DNA of 64,000 nt from Polyangiaceae bacterium (GCA_025936045.1 JAICUB010000010.1:62001-126000); one strand, 5' to 3'; positions 1 to 11,083 are shown, counted from the stretch's first letter. The notes: a model not told the origin generated them from the letters alone. Numbers and translations: made by a program.

Positions 1-1
1 G

Positions 2-3000
2 GGTGCGGAAGCCATCGAGCGCGCGATGAGCATCGTCGTTCCTCGCCCCGCGCTCTCGGCGGCGCTCGCCGACATCCTCGATCGCCTGGGTGAGCCGCTG
101 CTCGCGGCGGCATGGGCGCAACGTTCGGGCGCGCTCCGTCCCGGGGATCTCGACGCCGCGCGCGGCCGGCTCACGCGTGCGCTCGCGAGCGGCGACGGTG
201 TCCGGCTCGCCGACACGCTCGCTTGGCTCCTCTCGCAGCCGCAACGGCTGACGGCGGCGGCGCCGACGATCGCGGAAGCCATCGAAAAGTTGTCGCGGCT
301 GGCGCCCGGTCGTGCGGCGGCGCTTGCTCGCCGCGCGCTCGACGTGCTCGGTCCGCGCGACCCCGTGCTGCGGGCGGCCGCGCTGGCGGTCGCCGATCGG
401 GTCGGAGAGCGCGGGCTCGGTATCGCCGTGATGGAGCGCTGGCTCGCGACGGGCTCGCTCGGCACCGAGCGTGGCCAGGTGCTGCTCGACCTCGCGCGGC
501 GTCGCAAGCTTTCGGGCGACGCCGACGGCGCGGCCCGCGCTCTCAGCCGTTCGCTCACCGAAGGCGCGACGCCCGCCGAGGTGCTGCCCGAGATCGATAG
601 CGCGCTGCCGACGCGCTCCTCCGACGGGGAAATCGCCTTGCTCCAGGCGCGCGCGGAGGCGCTGAGCGCGCTCGCGGAAGCCGATCAGCGCGGGACGTTG
701 CGAGCCTGGCGGGAGCTCGGCGCAGCGCTTTGGGACCTGGCGGGGGACCACGTGGGAGCGCTCCGGGCGTGGGACCGCGCGGCTGCCATCGACGTCGAGC
801 ATGGGGCCGAAAATCTGGCCGGCGATTTGCTCGCGTTCGCGGGTGAGGCACATGCCCTGGAGCGGCTCGTGGAGCACGCGCGGCGCCGTGGGGAGACGCC
901 CGAGGCGGCGCGCTACTACGCGCTCGCCGCCGCGATTGCGCTCGGCGGCGCCCGCGCACCCGAAGCCTTTTTCTACGCGCGCCGCACCCTCGAGATCGAT
1001 CCCGCCCGCAGTGACGCAATCGCGATCGCCGAGCGATCGGCGGGTGACGGCGAGCTCGACGCGCTCGATCACCTGTACGACCGCTTGGCGACGAACGCGC
1101 TCGGCTGCTTCGGTGAGCGCGCCGTTCGTTACCGCGCGGCGCGCCAGTTCGAGCGCCGCGGCCTCTTGGAGCGGGCTCTCCGCCACGCGGTCGGCGCGTT
1201 CGAGGCGGTACCGTCCGAGGGCGTCGTCTTCGTGACGCTCGCGCGGCTCGCCGAACGCGGCGATTTGCGAGCCGAAATGGTTCACGCCATCGAGCGCGTC
1301 GCCGAGCGCACCAAGCACCCGGAGCTCGGCGCCGCGTGGCTCAGGCGGGCGGCCGTTTTCGCGGGTGAAAGCGAGGAAGGCCGGCGCCAGCGTGTCGAAA
1401 TGTTGCTGCGCGCGCTCGCCGTGCGCGTCGACGTCGAGCTCGTGACGCAGCTCTCGCTCGCCATGGCCGAGCTCGTGCGCGACCAGCCGGACGAACGCGA
1501 CGCGGCGGAGCTGCGCTTCCGTCGCGCCGCGCGTGCCGTGCTCATGCGCGCAGAAGGGCCGGAGGGCGCGCGTGTCGCGATCGAGGTGGCGCGCTGTGCG
1601 CTCATGACCTTCGACGACGCGACGCTCGCGGCCGAAGCCGTCGAACGTGCCGCGACCGCCGCGGGCGATCTCGAGCGCTTCGCGGAGCTCGAGCCAGAAG
1701 CGACGACCATCGCGCGCGGTGCGCGCGCGGAGGCGCTGGTCGACAAGCTGGTGGAGCTCGGCGCGCAGCGCTTCGCGAGCGCCGGCACGCCGCTCCTGGC
1801 ACTCGGAGCCGCCATCGCCGCGGCGCGCGGAGACGCTGCAAAAGCGGCGCGGCTGCTCGTGCTCGCCGCGGGGCGCGATCCGGGGGACGCAGCGTTGCTC
1901 GCACGGGCCGAAGCGGCGGCCCGCGCGACGGGCGACCCCGAGCTCATCGCGCTCGCCGTGGACGCCATGCCCGATCGCGGGCGCTTCACGCTCGTGCTGG
2001 ACCTCGTGCACGCGGCAGAGCGAGCGGGGGACATCCCGAGAGCGCTCGAGGCGCTCGCCCAGGCGAAAGGCTTGGTCGACATCGACGCGGCGCAGCGCAG
2101 CGTGCTCTTCGAGCAGAGCGCTGCGCTCTTTGCCCGCGCCGGGCGCCGGGACGAGCTCGAAGCGCTCCTGCGCGCCGAGCTCGAACGGAGCGAGCTCGGC
2201 CCTGAGAGCGTGGCGCGCATCGGGACCGAGCTCGCCGCGTTGCTCGGCGCCCGCGGCCGTCCCGAAGAGGCGCTCGAGGTGCTCGGCGCGGCGCTCGAGC
2301 GCGCGCCCGATCATCCGCGTTTGCTCGGCGATACGGTGACGCTCGCGCGCCAGGCTGGGGAGCGCGGCCGTCAGGCGCAGGCACTCGCGCGCTTGGTCGA
2401 CACCGAGGCCGATCCCGCGCAAGAGGTCGCCTGGCTACGCGAGCTCGCGCAGCTACTCGAAGCGCTCGGCGACGAACCGGCGGCGCTCGTACGTTTCAGG
2501 GCGCTCGCGCGCAAAAGCCCGAACGATCCCGACGCCCTCGTCGCGCTCGAGCGCGACGCCGAGCGCCAAGGCGACTACGAAGGACTCGCGCGTTTGCTCG
2601 AGCGGCGTGCCGGCGTCGCGGGCCGCGTCGACGACGTGCGCCGGTTGCGGCTCCGCCGTGCGATGGTGCTCGAGCAGCACCTCGCGCGGCCCGACGAAGC
2701 ACGCTCCGAGCTCGAAGCGCTGATCTCGGCCACGGGCGATCACCTGAGCGTCTTGTGCGTGCTCGCCGATCTGGACGGAAGACTCGGGGATCCGCTCGCC
2801 GCCGCGCCGCTCTTTTTGCGGGCGAGCGCGCTCACGACCGATCGCAACGAGGGCGCCGAGCTCGCGCGTCGTGCCTGCCAGGCCTACCTCGCGGGCGGCG
2901 ACGTCGAAGGCGCGCACCGCACGCTCGAGGGCATGGGCGCGTGGGTCGAGCGGGTGAAGCTGCTCGAGCTCGGCGTCGAGATCGAACGCCGCCGCGAAAA

Positions 3001-5068
3001 CCCCGCCGGTCTCGCCGACGCGCTCGACGAGCTCGCGTCGCTCTCGAACAAGCCGGCCGAGGAGCGCGCGCACCTGCTCACCGAAGCCGCGCGCGCCGGT
3101 CTCGCCGCGGGCGACCGCGAGCGCGCGCTCGAGCGCGCCGTGCGTGCCGCGCGGCTCGCCCCCGAGCTCGTCGACGCGCAGCTCCTCGCGCGCAAGCTCG
3201 AGTACCTCGCCCGCGGCGCCGGCACGCCCGAAGAGGCGGAGCGCACCATCGCCGAGCTCGAGCGCCTCCCCGCGGAGCTCGCGCCGGATCTCGCCGAGCT
3301 TCGCAGCTTTCTTTTGGCGGAAGCGCTCGATCGCGTCGAGCGTCACGGCGGCGGCCTGGCCGAGCTCGAGCGCGAGGTCGCGGCGCACGGGCCGAGGCCG
3401 CTCCTCGCGCTCGGTCTCGCCGAACGCCTCTCCGCGCTCGGTCGCGCGGAGGAGTCGCTCGAGCGCTTCGATTTCGCTTTGGCGAGCGATCTCGCCGGCA
3501 TGCGTTCACGTCCGCGCACCGCCCTGCTCGCGGGCGAAGCCGCGCGGCGGGCGGGCGCGTTCGAACGCGCGCGCGCGTATCTCGAGCTCGCCGCCGTCGA
3601 TCCCGAGACGCAGGCCGCGGCGCGCGCGGCGCTCGAACGGGTGCGCTCCGAGGTTGCGAGCCGTGAAGCGCCGGCGCCGGACCTCGAGATCGGCGAGCTC
3701 GCGCAGAGCGCCGCCATGGACTTGCTCGAGGACGAGGGGCCGGTACGCGAACACGTCGTCATCGACCAGGACGAAGAGGAGGAGAAGGCGCCGCCGCTAC
3801 CGATTCCGCTCGTCACGACCGCACGGCTGCAGGCGCCGCGCATCGAGACGGCACCCGAGCCGCCCGAGGCGGCCGCGTCCGCGACCGAATCCCCGCTGCC
3901 CATCTCCTCGCTCGGAAGCAAGCCGCCGAGTCCGCGCAAACAGCTACAGCTCTCCGGCACGTTCGCCGGCAGCTCCGCGGAGGAGGTGCGCCTGCACGTG
4001 GCCCTCGCCGACGGCAGCGAGGCGGCGGGTTACGAGCTCCTCGCGCTACTCGAGGGCGATCCCACGCGGGTCCACGATCGCGTCGCCGTCTACCGGCGGC
4101 TCGCGTTGCTCGCGCCCGCCAAGCGCGAGCTCTTCGCGGAGCTCGCGCGAGCTGCGCGCGAGGATCGCAACCCCGCGTACGCGAGCTCGCTCGAGCACGT
4201 ACTCGCGGTCATACGCGGTGAAAGCCCGGCTGAGCCGCCGTCGCTCGATGAGCTCGAAGCACAGCCGGAGGCGGTGCGCGCCTTGCTCTTTCGCGAAACC
4301 CAGAGCCCGACGCTCGAAGCCCTCGCGCTCGTCTGGGAAACGGCGGGGCACCTTTTCCGGCGCGATCCCGGCGCCTACGGCATCACCGGCCTCGAGCGAG
4401 TCCAGCCGAACGCACCGACGCCGCTCGGTCGGGTTTACGGCAGCACCGCGCGCGTGCTCGGCGCGACGCGCACCCCGCTTTACCAGCGCCGCACGGCCGG
4501 CCCCATCACCATCGGCGTCGCATTGCTCGCGACTCCCTCCGTGGTGCTCTCGGGCGACGTGACACGCGAGACCCCCGAGCTCTCCTTTCATCTGGGCGCG
4601 ATGCTCGCCGCCTCCGCGCCGCACCTCGTCATGCTGTTCGGCTTGCCGGAGGCGCAGGCGCGTTCGGTGCTCCGAGCGCTCGGCTTCGCGTTCGGACCGT
4701 CGCGCCCGGACGCGAGCGGGATCGGCCCCGCGCTGAACCTCGCGGAGATGCTGTGGGAGAGCATTCCTGCCCGCCCCCAGCGCCGCCTGCGCGAGCTCTG
4801 CAACGACGTCGATGCTCTCGACTACGACCACGCGTTGCTCCAGGCTCGCGTCGCGATTCGGCGCGCCGGATTGTTCGCGTCAGGCCACTTCGGGGTCGCG
4901 CTCGGCGAAGTGGCCGCCGAAGATCACTTGGACGCGGGCATCGTAGGCACCCCGGGAGGCATCGCGCGGCTCGCGTCCGAGAGTCCGTCCGTTCAAAGTT
5001 TGCTTCAGCTCGCGCTCGGGCCCGAGTACGCGGAGACGCGCTGGCGCGGCGGGCGAGGGCGGTCGTGA
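2..5068 (+). CDS. Giant TPR-repeat protein, 5' end probably outside the window
   Basis: At least 1,680 residues made almost entirely of Ala/Leu/Arg/Glu-rich paired helices typical of tetratricopeptide repeats, which usually act as scaffolds for protein assembly. The frame is open to the left edge without a stop (upstream residues GAEAIERA look like another helix), so the ATG at 26 may be internal. A Pro/Ser-rich, acidic low-complexity stretch at about residues 1,215-1,320 separates the repeat array from a roughly 350-residue C-terminal part without an obvious catalytic motif. There is no signal peptide in the visible part. Specific function unknown. Confidence 0.8.
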   Translation, partial: GAEAIERAMSIVVPRPALSAALADILDRLGEPLLAAAWAQRSGALRPGDLDAARGRLTRALASGDGVRLADTLAWLLSQPQRLTAAAPTIAEAIEKLSRLAPGRAAALARRALDVLGPRDPVLRAAALAVADRVGERGLGIAVMERWLATGSLGTERGQVLLDLARRRKLSGDADGAARALSRSLTEGATPAEVLPEIDSALPTRSSDGEIALLQARAEALSALAEADQRGTLRAWRELGAALWDLAGDHVGALRAWDRAAAIDVEHGAENLAGDLLAFAGEAHALERLVEHARRRGETPEAARYYALAAAIALGGARAPEAFFYARRTLEIDPARSDAIAIAERSAGDGELDALDHLYDRLATNALGCFGERAVRYRAARQFERRGLLERALRHAVGAFEAVPSEGVVFVTLARLAERGDLRAEMVHAIERVAERTKHPELGAAWLRRAAVFAGESEEGRRQRVEMLLRALAVRVDVELVTQLSLAMAELVRDQPDERDAAELRFRRAARAVLMRAEGPEGARVAIEVARCALMTFDDATLAAEAVERAATAAGDLERFAELEPEATTIARGARAEALVDKLVELGAQRFASAGTPLLALGAAIAAARGDAAKAARLLVLAAGRDPGDAALLARAEAAARATGDPELIALAVDAMPDRGRFTLVLDLVHAAERAGDIPRALEALAQAKGLVDIDAAQRSVLFEQSAALFARAGRRDELEALLRAELERSELGPESVARIGTELAALLGARGRPEEALEVLGAALERAPDHPRLLGDTVTLARQAGERGRQAQALARLVDTEADPAQEVAWLRELAQLLEALGDEPAALVRFRALARKSPNDPDALVALERDAERQGDYEGLARLLERRAGVAGRVDDVRRLRLRRAMVLEQHLARPDEARSELEALISATGDHLSVLCVLADLDGRLGDPLAAAPLFLRASALTTDRNEGAELARRACQAYLAGGDVEGAHRTLEGMGAWVERVKLLELGVEIERRRENPAGLADALDELASLSNKPAEERAHLLTEAARAGLAAGDRERALERAVRAARLAPELVDAQLLARKLEYLARGAGTPEEAERTIAELERLPAELAPDLAELRSFLLAEALDRVERHGGGLAELEREVAAHGPRPLLALGLAERLSALGRAEESLERFDFALASDLAGMRSRPRTALLAGEAARRAGAFERARAYLELAAVDPETQAAARAALERVRSEVASREAPAPDLEIGELAQSAAMDLLEDEGPVREHVVIDQDEEEEKAPPLPIPLVTTARLQAPRIETAPEPPEAAASATESPLPISSLGSKPPSPRKQLQLSGTFAGSSAEEVRLHVALADGSEAAGYELLALLEGDPTRVHDRVAVYRRLALLAPAKRELFAELARAAREDRNPAYASSLEHVLAVIRGESPAEPPSLDELEAQPEAVRALLFRETQSPTLEALALVWETAGHLFRRDPGAYGITGLERVQPNAPTPLGRVYGSTARVLGATRTPLYQRRTAGPITIGVALLATPSVVLSGDVTRETPELSFHLGAMLAASAPHLVMLFGLPEAQARSVLRALGFAFGPSRPDASGIGPALNLAEMLWESIPARPQRRLRELCNDVDALDYDHALLQARVAIRRAGLFASGHFGVALGEVAAEDHLDAGIVGTPGGIARLASESPSVQSLLQLALGPEYAETRWRGGRGRS

Positions 5069-5194
5069 GCTCGGGACTGGGTCGCTCCGGCCGTTTGGGG
5101 TAGAAGGTGTCGGGTTGGTCGCGGGCTTTGGACTAGGACAGGGTTGTCACACCTCGAGCTAATCAAGATCGGCGTTCGCGGGCATTTAGCCAGC

Positions 5195-5770
5195 GTGGCA
5201 CGCCAGTCGCAGTGCTCGCGGCGGATGTTCGCGCTCGCTTCGCTCCTCGCAACGGGTTGCATCGTGCCGGACGCGCCCGAATACGGCTCGCCGAGCGAGA
5301 CGCCCATCTTCGTCCGACAGGCCACCATCTCGCCCGATCCGCGGAGCATCTACCATCTCACGAACGCCCCGGGGAACGTCCTCCAGGTGAGCTTCCAGGT
5401 CCAGTCCGAGGACCTTTCATACGACGGCATCGTTTCCGCGATCTACGTCGATTACAAGCATCAGAACGGGCACATCATCGAGCACAACGGACCGCTCACC
5501 CCGTACACCTTCGACCAGCTCCGCACGATTAGCTGGCGGATCAACCTGCCGGCGCTGCAGTTGGGACAGCCGAACGATCCGCCGTCGTGTCACATCATCA
5601 CCGTGATCGTGCTTCACCAGAAGGGGTGGGACGCGATGAACAGCGAGCAGATTGGGAGCCCGACGGATCTCGCGGCCGTGAGCTGGATCGCGGACGTGAA
5701 TGACCCCGATGGTTTGGTTCCGCTCTCGTCCTGCCCCGACATTTCGACGACGAACGACACGGTCCAATGA
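5195..5770 (+). CDS. Putative lipoprotein, unknown function
   Basis: 191 residues. I chose the GTG at 5195 over the upstream TTG at 5144 because it gives a basic n-region, a short hydrophobic core and a lipobox-like ATGC (within SLLATGCIVPDAP), as expected for an outer-membrane lipoprotein. The mature part has a beta-rich composition and no recognisable domain. Its TGA overlaps the ATG of the next gene by 4 bp, so the two are probably translationally coupled and may form a surface complex. I do not recognise the family. Confidence 0.7.
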   Translation: MARQSQCSRRMFALASLLATGCIVPDAPEYGSPSETPIFVRQATISPDPRSIYHLTNAPGNVLQVSFQVQSEDLSYDGIVSAIYVDYKHQNGHIIEHNGPLTPYTFDQLRTISWRINLPALQLGQPNDPPSCHIITVIVLHQKGWDAMNSEQIGSPTDLAAVSWIADVNDPDGLVPLSSCPDISTTNDTVQ

Positions 5771-7707
5771 GGGGCAACGCGCTCCCGCTGTTGTTTGCAT
5801 TGGAGCTCGCCGGCTGCTCGCTCTCGGGCGCGGAGCTTGCTCGCAGCGATATCGCTCAGAATCAGTGCAAGACCGACGATGATTGCTTCGGTGCCCGCTG
5901 CAGCCCGGACGGTGTTTGCCTCGGCTCGGACGGTGCGCTCACGGCGCTGCTCGTCGCGGTCACGCCGCCGCCTACGTTGAGCGGTGTCACGAGCCTCACC
6001 TATTACAAGAGCTTCGAGAGCCAGCATGATTCGCTCGGCGCGAGCGGCGGCGGGTTCGACCTCGACCTCGAGCCGGGAATCGACGTCATCGGCAACGTGA
6101 TCGCCCCTTCCGATGGTGGGCCCTGCACGCCCTCATTCAGGGTGCCGGCGTCGGGGGACGGCTACATCCCGGCGAACGTCACGTTCACGCCGAGCGCGCA
6201 GATTACGGGTGTCGCTTCCGACGTTTACCGCTCCACGCTGCACCGTGACGGCTTCACCTTCGAAGTCACGACGCTGCCGCCCGGCCAATACGACGTTTAC
6301 GTTGCGCCCTATCCAATCGTCGATCCGCAAAACGTCGACTGTCAGCTGCCGCCGCAGCTCTACTTGAACCAGACGGTGACGCCCCAGGTCGTCTACTTTT
6401 CGCTGCCGACCCCCTCGAAACTCATCGTCGACGTGACGTGGCCGCTCACGGATGCGTACTCGGACGAAGCAGCGGCGGCCGACGGCCTCTTCGCGGACCC
6501 ACTCAACGGTTGGACGCTCGATTTGGTCGAGCCGAACACCGGGCGCGTGCTCTCCGCCGAAGAATCGCTCGGCGGCCTGCTCAAGGCTCCGCCCATCCTC
6601 GGAGACAGGTCGGTCACTTACGAAGTAACCCTCGTCTATTCGCCGCCTCTGGCGATCGTGGACGGCGCTTCCGAGCCGACGGCGACGGGCAACGACATTC
6701 TTCGACTCACGCCGCCCACCTCCGATCCGCACGATTCCACGGGTCAGACCGCGTACACGGCGCCGATCATTCTCGCTCAGCTCGACGGGGCACTCGTGGG
6801 CGCCGATCGCAAGTCGGCACCGGCGCAGATCGTTCAGCCGTCCCTCCTGCCCGCTCCCGTACACGTCGAGTTTCAAACCGGGCTCGCCTCGGATCAGACG
6901 CCGGTGGCCGCGAGCATCTTTTTGCGCGCGACTTCGATCGACGGCATCACTGGGATCTCGACGTCCTTTTCACGCAGCGTGGAGGTCGGGATGGACGGCG
7001 TCGGCGAGGTCGATCTTTTGCCGGGGCACTATCACGTGTCGGGCGCAGCCAAGGCCGGCTGTTCGCAGTGGTCCTGCCTGGGCGTCGTCGAAGCGGATTG
7101 GGTCGTCGGCAAAACGGTGGACCCCGAGACGGGCAAGCAAGCCGGCAAACTCATCGAATTTCAGCCGCCACCCGCGTACCAGGGGCAAGCGTTCGTCTAC
7201 GGCGGTGCCCCTGCCGTGGGCGCGACCGTGAGTCTCGCGGCATCCCCACTCGTGATCGACGCCAACGTCCTCAACGTGGGTGACGGCTCCGTCGCTTCCG
7301 TGCCCGCGTCGAGCGCTGGTGTCGTCGATCCCGACGGGAACTTTACGTTCGCTGCCGAGGCTGGAACGTACGTTCTCCGCGTCGAGCCGGATACGAGTAC
7401 GGGCTACGGCTGGTACGTGCGACCGAGCTTCGTGCTGCCGGAGGATCAGGACGCGCTCGGCGAGCTCGATCTGGATTTGCCCATTTTCTACAAAGGCACC
7501 ATCACCGCCAACGGCACGAACGGTCCCGTCCCCGTGCCTCAAGCTCTGATCCGTGCTTACGCCTACGTGGACGCGAACGGCGCCCCCGCGACGTCGGCCG
7601 CGACCGCGGTCGCCGCCGTCCAGGTCGCGGAGACCTACAGTGAGGACATGTCCGGCGACCCCGGCGCCTTCACGTTGCTGATCCCGCCGTCCCTCGCGGC
7701 ACACTGA
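5767..7707 (+). CDS. Large putative lipoprotein with beta-sandwich-like repeats, unknown function
   Basis: 646 residues starting at the ATG that overlaps the previous stop (ATGA). The N-terminus has a hydrophobic stretch and a good lipobox (LELAGC). It is followed by a Cys-rich segment (QCKTDDDCFGARCSPDGVC), a motif common in myxobacterial surface lipoproteins. The rest is rich in Gly, Asp, Thr and Val with several TxEVTTLPPGQYDVYV-like stretches, resembling carboxypeptidase-regulatory or PEGA-like beta-sandwich modules. No catalytic motif is visible. Likely works with the lipoprotein encoded just upstream. Confidence 0.75.
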   Translation: MRGNALPLLFALELAGCSLSGAELARSDIAQNQCKTDDDCFGARCSPDGVCLGSDGALTALLVAVTPPPTLSGVTSLTYYKSFESQHDSLGASGGGFDLDLEPGIDVIGNVIAPSDGGPCTPSFRVPASGDGYIPANVTFTPSAQITGVASDVYRSTLHRDGFTFEVTTLPPGQYDVYVAPYPIVDPQNVDCQLPPQLYLNQTVTPQVVYFSLPTPSKLIVDVTWPLTDAYSDEAAAADGLFADPLNGWTLDLVEPNTGRVLSAEESLGGLLKAPPILGDRSVTYEVTLVYSPPLAIVDGASEPTATGNDILRLTPPTSDPHDSTGQTAYTAPIILAQLDGALVGADRKSAPAQIVQPSLLPAPVHVEFQTGLASDQTPVAASIFLRATSIDGITGISTSFSRSVEVGMDGVGEVDLLPGHYHVSGAAKAGCSQWSCLGVVEADWVVGKTVDPETGKQAGKLIEFQPPPAYQGQAFVYGGAPAVGATVSLAASPLVIDANVLNVGDGSVASVPASSAGVVDPDGNFTFAAEAGTYVLRVEPDTSTGYGWYVRPSFVLPEDQDALGELDLDLPIFYKGTITANGTNGPVPVPQALIRAYAYVDANGAPATSAATAVAAVQVAETYSEDMSGDPGAFTLLIPPSLAAH

Positions 7708-7789
7708 TTTTCCGGCGCGCGCACCGCTACGTGTCCGGCGAGTTTCGTCGCACGCGAGTTCGCCCGAGAGTCCGCCGTGCTGCGTGTTT

Positions 7790-7810
7790 CGCCCGTTGAT
7801 TCAGCGGGCG
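7790..7810 (+). promoter_or_regulatory. Inverted repeat upstream of ureD
   Basis: Six-base arms cgcccg (7790-7795) and cgggcg (7805-7810) flank a 9-nt spacer, 22 bp upstream of the ureD start. It could be an operator or a leader hairpin. In GC-rich DNA such short repeats occur by chance, so this is only a candidate. Confidence 0.2.
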
Positions 7811-7832
7811 CCTCGTCGTACTCGAGCGAGCG

Positions 7833-8684
7833 ATGGATGCTCTCGAGCCCCGCTCCTCGCAAAACGCGGGCTGGCGAGGACGGCTCGCGCTCGAGTTCGA
7901 GCGGCGGGGCACGCGCACCGTTGTCGCGCGGCGCGAGCACGTCGGGCCGCTCGTCGTGCAGCGTCCGTTTCATCCGGAAGCGGACGGCACCTGTCACGTC
8001 TACGTGCTGCACCCGCCCGGCGGCGTCGTGGGCGGCGACGAGCTCGAGCTCGAGGTCGACGTCGCGAGCGGAGCCGCGGCGCTCGTCACCACGCCCGCTG
8101 CGACGAAGCTCTACCGCAGCGCGGGCGCGACGTCGGTCGTCCACAATCGTCTGCGAGTACGCGCCTCCGGCGTGCTCGAATGGCTACCGCAGGAGACGAT
8201 CGCGTTCGGGGGCGCCGAGGCGCGTATCGTTACCGAGGTTAGGCTCGAGCCGGGCGCCGTGTTTCTCGGCTGGGAAATCAGCTGTCTCGGCCGTCCCGCC
8301 TCCGGGGACGATTTCGCGCAGGGCAGGCTCGATCAGCGCTTCGTCCTCACGCGAGCCGGTCGACCGGTGCTCCTCGATCGGCTGCTCACCGAGGGCGGCG
8401 GCGCGCTGCAGCGGGCGTGCTTTGGTTGGGGTGGGCGCACGGTGTACGGCTGTTTCGTCGCCGCAGGCGCGCCGTCCGGGCTCACCCGAGCGCTTCGCGA
8501 AGCGCTTCGAACACCGGACGCCGCCGACCTCTTCGCGGTGACGAACGTCGCCGAGGTGTGCGTGTGCCGCTTTCTCGGCTCGAGCGCGGCGCGAGCACGC
8601 GCCGTCCTCTGCCGCGCGTGGGACATCGCGCGTGAAGTTTCCCTCCGAAAGGCGGCGTGCCCGCCGCGCATCTGGCTCACCTGA
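7833..8684 (+). CDS. ureD: Urease accessory protein UreD (UreH)
   Basis: 283 residues. UreD is the scaffold that binds apo-urease and, with UreF and UreG, delivers nickel to the active site. Family features are visible: RPFHPE near the N-terminus, [16 protein letters not shown] at about residues 60-75, the [11 protein letters not shown] segment and LEWLPQETI. First gene of an ordered ureDABCEFG cluster, with the ureA ATG only 7 bp after its stop. Length is normal for the family. Confidence 0.93.
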   Translation: MDALEPRSSQNAGWRGRLALEFERRGTRTVVARREHVGPLVVQRPFHPEADGTCHVYVLHPPGGVVGGDELELEVDVASGAAALVTTPAATKLYRSAGATSVVHNRLRVRASGVLEWLPQETIAFGGAEARIVTEVRLEPGAVFLGWEISCLGRPASGDDFAQGRLDQRFVLTRAGRPVLLDRLLTEGGGALQRACFGWGGRTVYGCFVAAGAPSGLTRALREALRTPDAADLFAVTNVAEVCVCRFLGSSAARARAVLCRAWDIAREVSLRKAACPPRIWLT

Positions 8685-8691
8685 GGACGTC

Positions 8692-8994
8692 ATGGAGCTC
8701 TTTCCCCGTGAAAAAGACAAACTCTTGCTCTTCACCGCTGCGCTGCTCGCCGAACGGCGCAAGGCGCGCGGCCTGAAGCTCAACTATCCCGAGGCCGTCG
8801 CTTACATCACCGCGGCCATCCTCGAAGGCGCGCGCGACGGCCGCACCGTCGCCGAGCTCATGAGCTACGGCGCGACCCTGCTCACGCGTGAGGACGTGAT
8901 GGAAGGCGTTCCCGAAATGATTCTCGAGGTCCAAACCGAAGCGACGTTCCCGGACGGCACGAAGCTCGTCACCGTTCACGAGCCCATTCAATGA
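8692..8994 (+). CDS. ureA: Urease subunit gamma
   Basis: 100 residues, the usual length for a separate UreA. Typical sequence: [14 protein letters not shown] at the start, then [15 protein letters not shown] and [20 protein letters not shown]. An upstream in-frame ATG (8632) would add 20 residues lying inside ureD and without family similarity, so 8692 is preferred. Gamma subunit of the heterotrimer that hydrolyses urea to ammonia and carbamate in the cytoplasm. Confidence 0.95.
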   Translation: MELFPREKDKLLLFTAALLAERRKARGLKLNYPEAVAYITAAILEGARDGRTVAELMSYGATLLTREDVMEGVPEMILEVQTEATFPDGTKLVTVHEPIQ

Positions 8995-9063
8995 CGGAAA
9001 ACTGCCGGTGGTTCCGCGGGAACCGCCGTCCAAGCCCCGCCGTTCGCGCAAGAAAGACGCCCC

Positions 9064-9381
9064 ATGATTCCAGGTGAGTTATTCGTCCAACCCGGGGAAA
9101 TCGAGCTCAACGCCGGTCGCCCGACGTTGCGGGTGCGCGTTTCGAATACCGGTGATCGGCCGATCCAGGTGGGGTCCCACTATCACTTCTACGAGACGAA
9201 CCGCGCGCTCGCGTTCGAGCGCGAAGCGACGCGCGGCTACCGTTTGAACGTCGCCGCGGGCACGGCCGTGCGCTTCGAGCCCGGTCAGGAGCGTGAAGTC
9301 GAGCTCGTGGCGTTCGCCGGGGCGCGCGTGGTCTACGGCTTTCAGGCGCGCGTGAGCGGCCCGCTCGGGGGTGAGCCGTGA
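9064..9381 (+). CDS. ureB: Urease subunit beta
   Basis: 105 residues. Conserved UreB sequence: MIPGEL at the start, then [19 protein letters not shown] and [15 protein letters not shown] near the middle, and GARVVYGF close to the end. Lies 69 bp after ureA; its TGA overlaps the GTG start of ureC by 4 bp. Structural subunit around the active-site alpha subunit; the family is small and the length is normal. Confidence 0.95.
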   Translation: MIPGELFVQPGEIELNAGRPTLRVRVSNTGDRPIQVGSHYHFYETNRALAFEREATRGYRLNVAAGTAVRFEPGQEREVELVAFAGARVVYGFQARVSGPLGGEP

Positions 9382-11081
9382 CGCGCATCGATCGCGCGGG
9401 CTACGCCGCGATGTACGGGCCGACCGTCGGCGATCGCGTACGGCTCGCCGACACCGAGCTCGTCGTCGCGGTCGAACGCGATCTCACCGTCTACGGGGAG
9501 GAGGTGAAGTTCGGCGGCGGCAAAGTCATCCGCGACGGCATGGGCCAGAGCCAGCAGGGCAGCGCGGTGGCCGTCGACACCATCATCACGAACGCCCTGA
9601 TCGTCGATCACTGGGGCATCGTGAAGGCCGATATCGGACTCAAAAATGGCCGTATTCATGCCATCGGCAAGGGCGGCAACCCCGACGTCCAACCGGGCGT
9701 CGACATCGTGATCGGCCCAGGCACCGAGGTCATCGCGGGTGAGGGCCTCATCGCCGTGCCCGGCGGCATCGACGCGCACATTCACTTCATCTGCCCCCAG
9801 CAGATCGAGGACGCGCTCATGAGCGGCGTCACGACGATGATCGGCGGCGGCACGGGCCCGGCGGCGGGCACCAACGCAACGACGTGCACGCCGGGCCCCT
9901 TTCACCTCGCGCAGATGCTCAAAGCCGCCGACGGCTTGCCGATGAACCTCGGCTTTCTCGGCAAAGGCAACGCGAGCCTGCCGCACGCCCTCGAAGAGCA
10001 AATCACCGCCGGCGCCCTCGGCCTCAAGCTCCACGAAGACTGGGGCACGACGCCCGCCGCCATCGATTGCTGTCTCGACGTAGCGGAGCGCTTCGATGTC
10101 CAGGTCGCGATCCACACCGACACTCTGAACGAGTCCGGCTTCGTCGAGGACACGCTCGCAGCCTTCAAAGGCCGCACGATCCACGCCTATCACACCGAAG
10201 GCGCGGGAGGCGGCCACGCGCCGGACATCATCCGCGCGTGCGGCGTGCCGAACGTGCTCCCGTCATCGACGAACCCGACGCGCCCCTACACCGTGAACAC
10301 GATCGACGAGCACCTCGACATGCTCATGGTGTGCCACCATCTGGATCCCAGCATCCCCGAGGACGTCGCGTTCGCCGAGTCGCGCATTCGGCGTGAGACG
10401 ATCGCGGCCGAGGACATCCTCCACGACCTCGGCGCGTTCAGCATGATTTCGTCCGACTCGCAGGCGATGGGCCGCGTGGGCGAGGTCGGCATTCGGACCT
10501 GGCAGACCGCGCACAAGATGAAAGTCCAGCGGGGCAGCCTGCCCGAGGATCCCAAAGAGCACGACAACTTCCGGGTGCGCCGCTACCTCGCGAAGTACAC
10601 GCTCAACCCCGCCATCGCGCACGGTATCGCGCACGAGGTCGGCTCGATCGAAGTCGGCAAGCTCGCCGACATCGTGCTCTTCTCCCCGGCATTTTTCGGC
10701 GTGAAACCGGCGATGATCATCAAGAGCGGGAGCATCGTCGCCGCTCCCATGGGCGACCCCAACGCGTCGATCCCGACTCCGCAGCCGGTGCATTACCGTT
10801 ACATGTTCGGTGCCGTCGGCGGCGCTCTCGCGACGACGAGCGTCAGCTTCGTGTCGCAGGCTGCGCTCGACGCCGGCGTGCCGGAAAAATTGCGACTTCA
10901 AAAGCGCACCGTCGCCGTGTGCGGGACGCGCGGGGTCAGCAAGCGGGACATGGTGCACAACGCGGCTCTGCCCAAAATCGAAGTCGATCCGCAGACGTAC
11001 GAGGTCCGCGCCGACGGCGTGCTCCTCGCGTGCGAGCCCATGAAATCGCTGCCGCTCGCGCAGCGTTACTTCTTGTTTTGA
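9378..11081 (+). CDS. ureC: Urease subunit alpha (catalytic)
   Basis: 567 residues, the same length as Klebsiella UreC, so the classic numbering applies directly. The nickel ligands His134 and His136 (DAHIHF) and the carbamylated lysine Lys217 (GLKLHEDWG) are present. So are the HTDTLNE and [12 protein letters not shown]is segments, the mobile-flap VCHHL motif and the [12 protein letters not shown]sp ligand. All expected catalytic residues appear intact. Starts with a GTG overlapping the ureB stop. Hydrolyses urea to ammonia and carbamate. Confidence 0.97.
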   Translation: MTRIDRAGYAAMYGPTVGDRVRLADTELVVAVERDLTVYGEEVKFGGGKVIRDGMGQSQQGSAVAVDTIITNALIVDHWGIVKADIGLKNGRIHAIGKGGNPDVQPGVDIVIGPGTEVIAGEGLIAVPGGIDAHIHFICPQQIEDALMSGVTTMIGGGTGPAAGTNATTCTPGPFHLAQMLKAADGLPMNLGFLGKGNASLPHALEEQITAGALGLKLHEDWGTTPAAIDCCLDVAERFDVQVAIHTDTLNESGFVEDTLAAFKGRTIHAYHTEGAGGGHAPDIIRACGVPNVLPSSTNPTRPYTVNTIDEHLDMLMVCHHLDPSIPEDVAFAESRIRRETIAAEDILHDLGAFSMISSDSQAMGRVGEVGIRTWQTAHKMKVQRGSLPEDPKEHDNFRVRRYLAKYTLNPAIAHGIAHEVGSIEVGKLADIVLFSPAFFGVKPAMIIKSGSIVAAPMGDPNASIPTPQPVHYRYMFGAVGGALATTSVSFVSQAALDAGVPEKLRLQKRTVAVCGTRGVSKRDMVHNAALPKIEVDPQTYEVRADGVLLACEPMKSLPLAQRYFLF

Positions 11082-11083
11082 CC

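Noticed and set aside
1282..2220. 312-codon Ser/Ala-rich minus-strand open frame
   Set aside because: Shadow of the TPR gene; low-complexity Ser/Ala composition.
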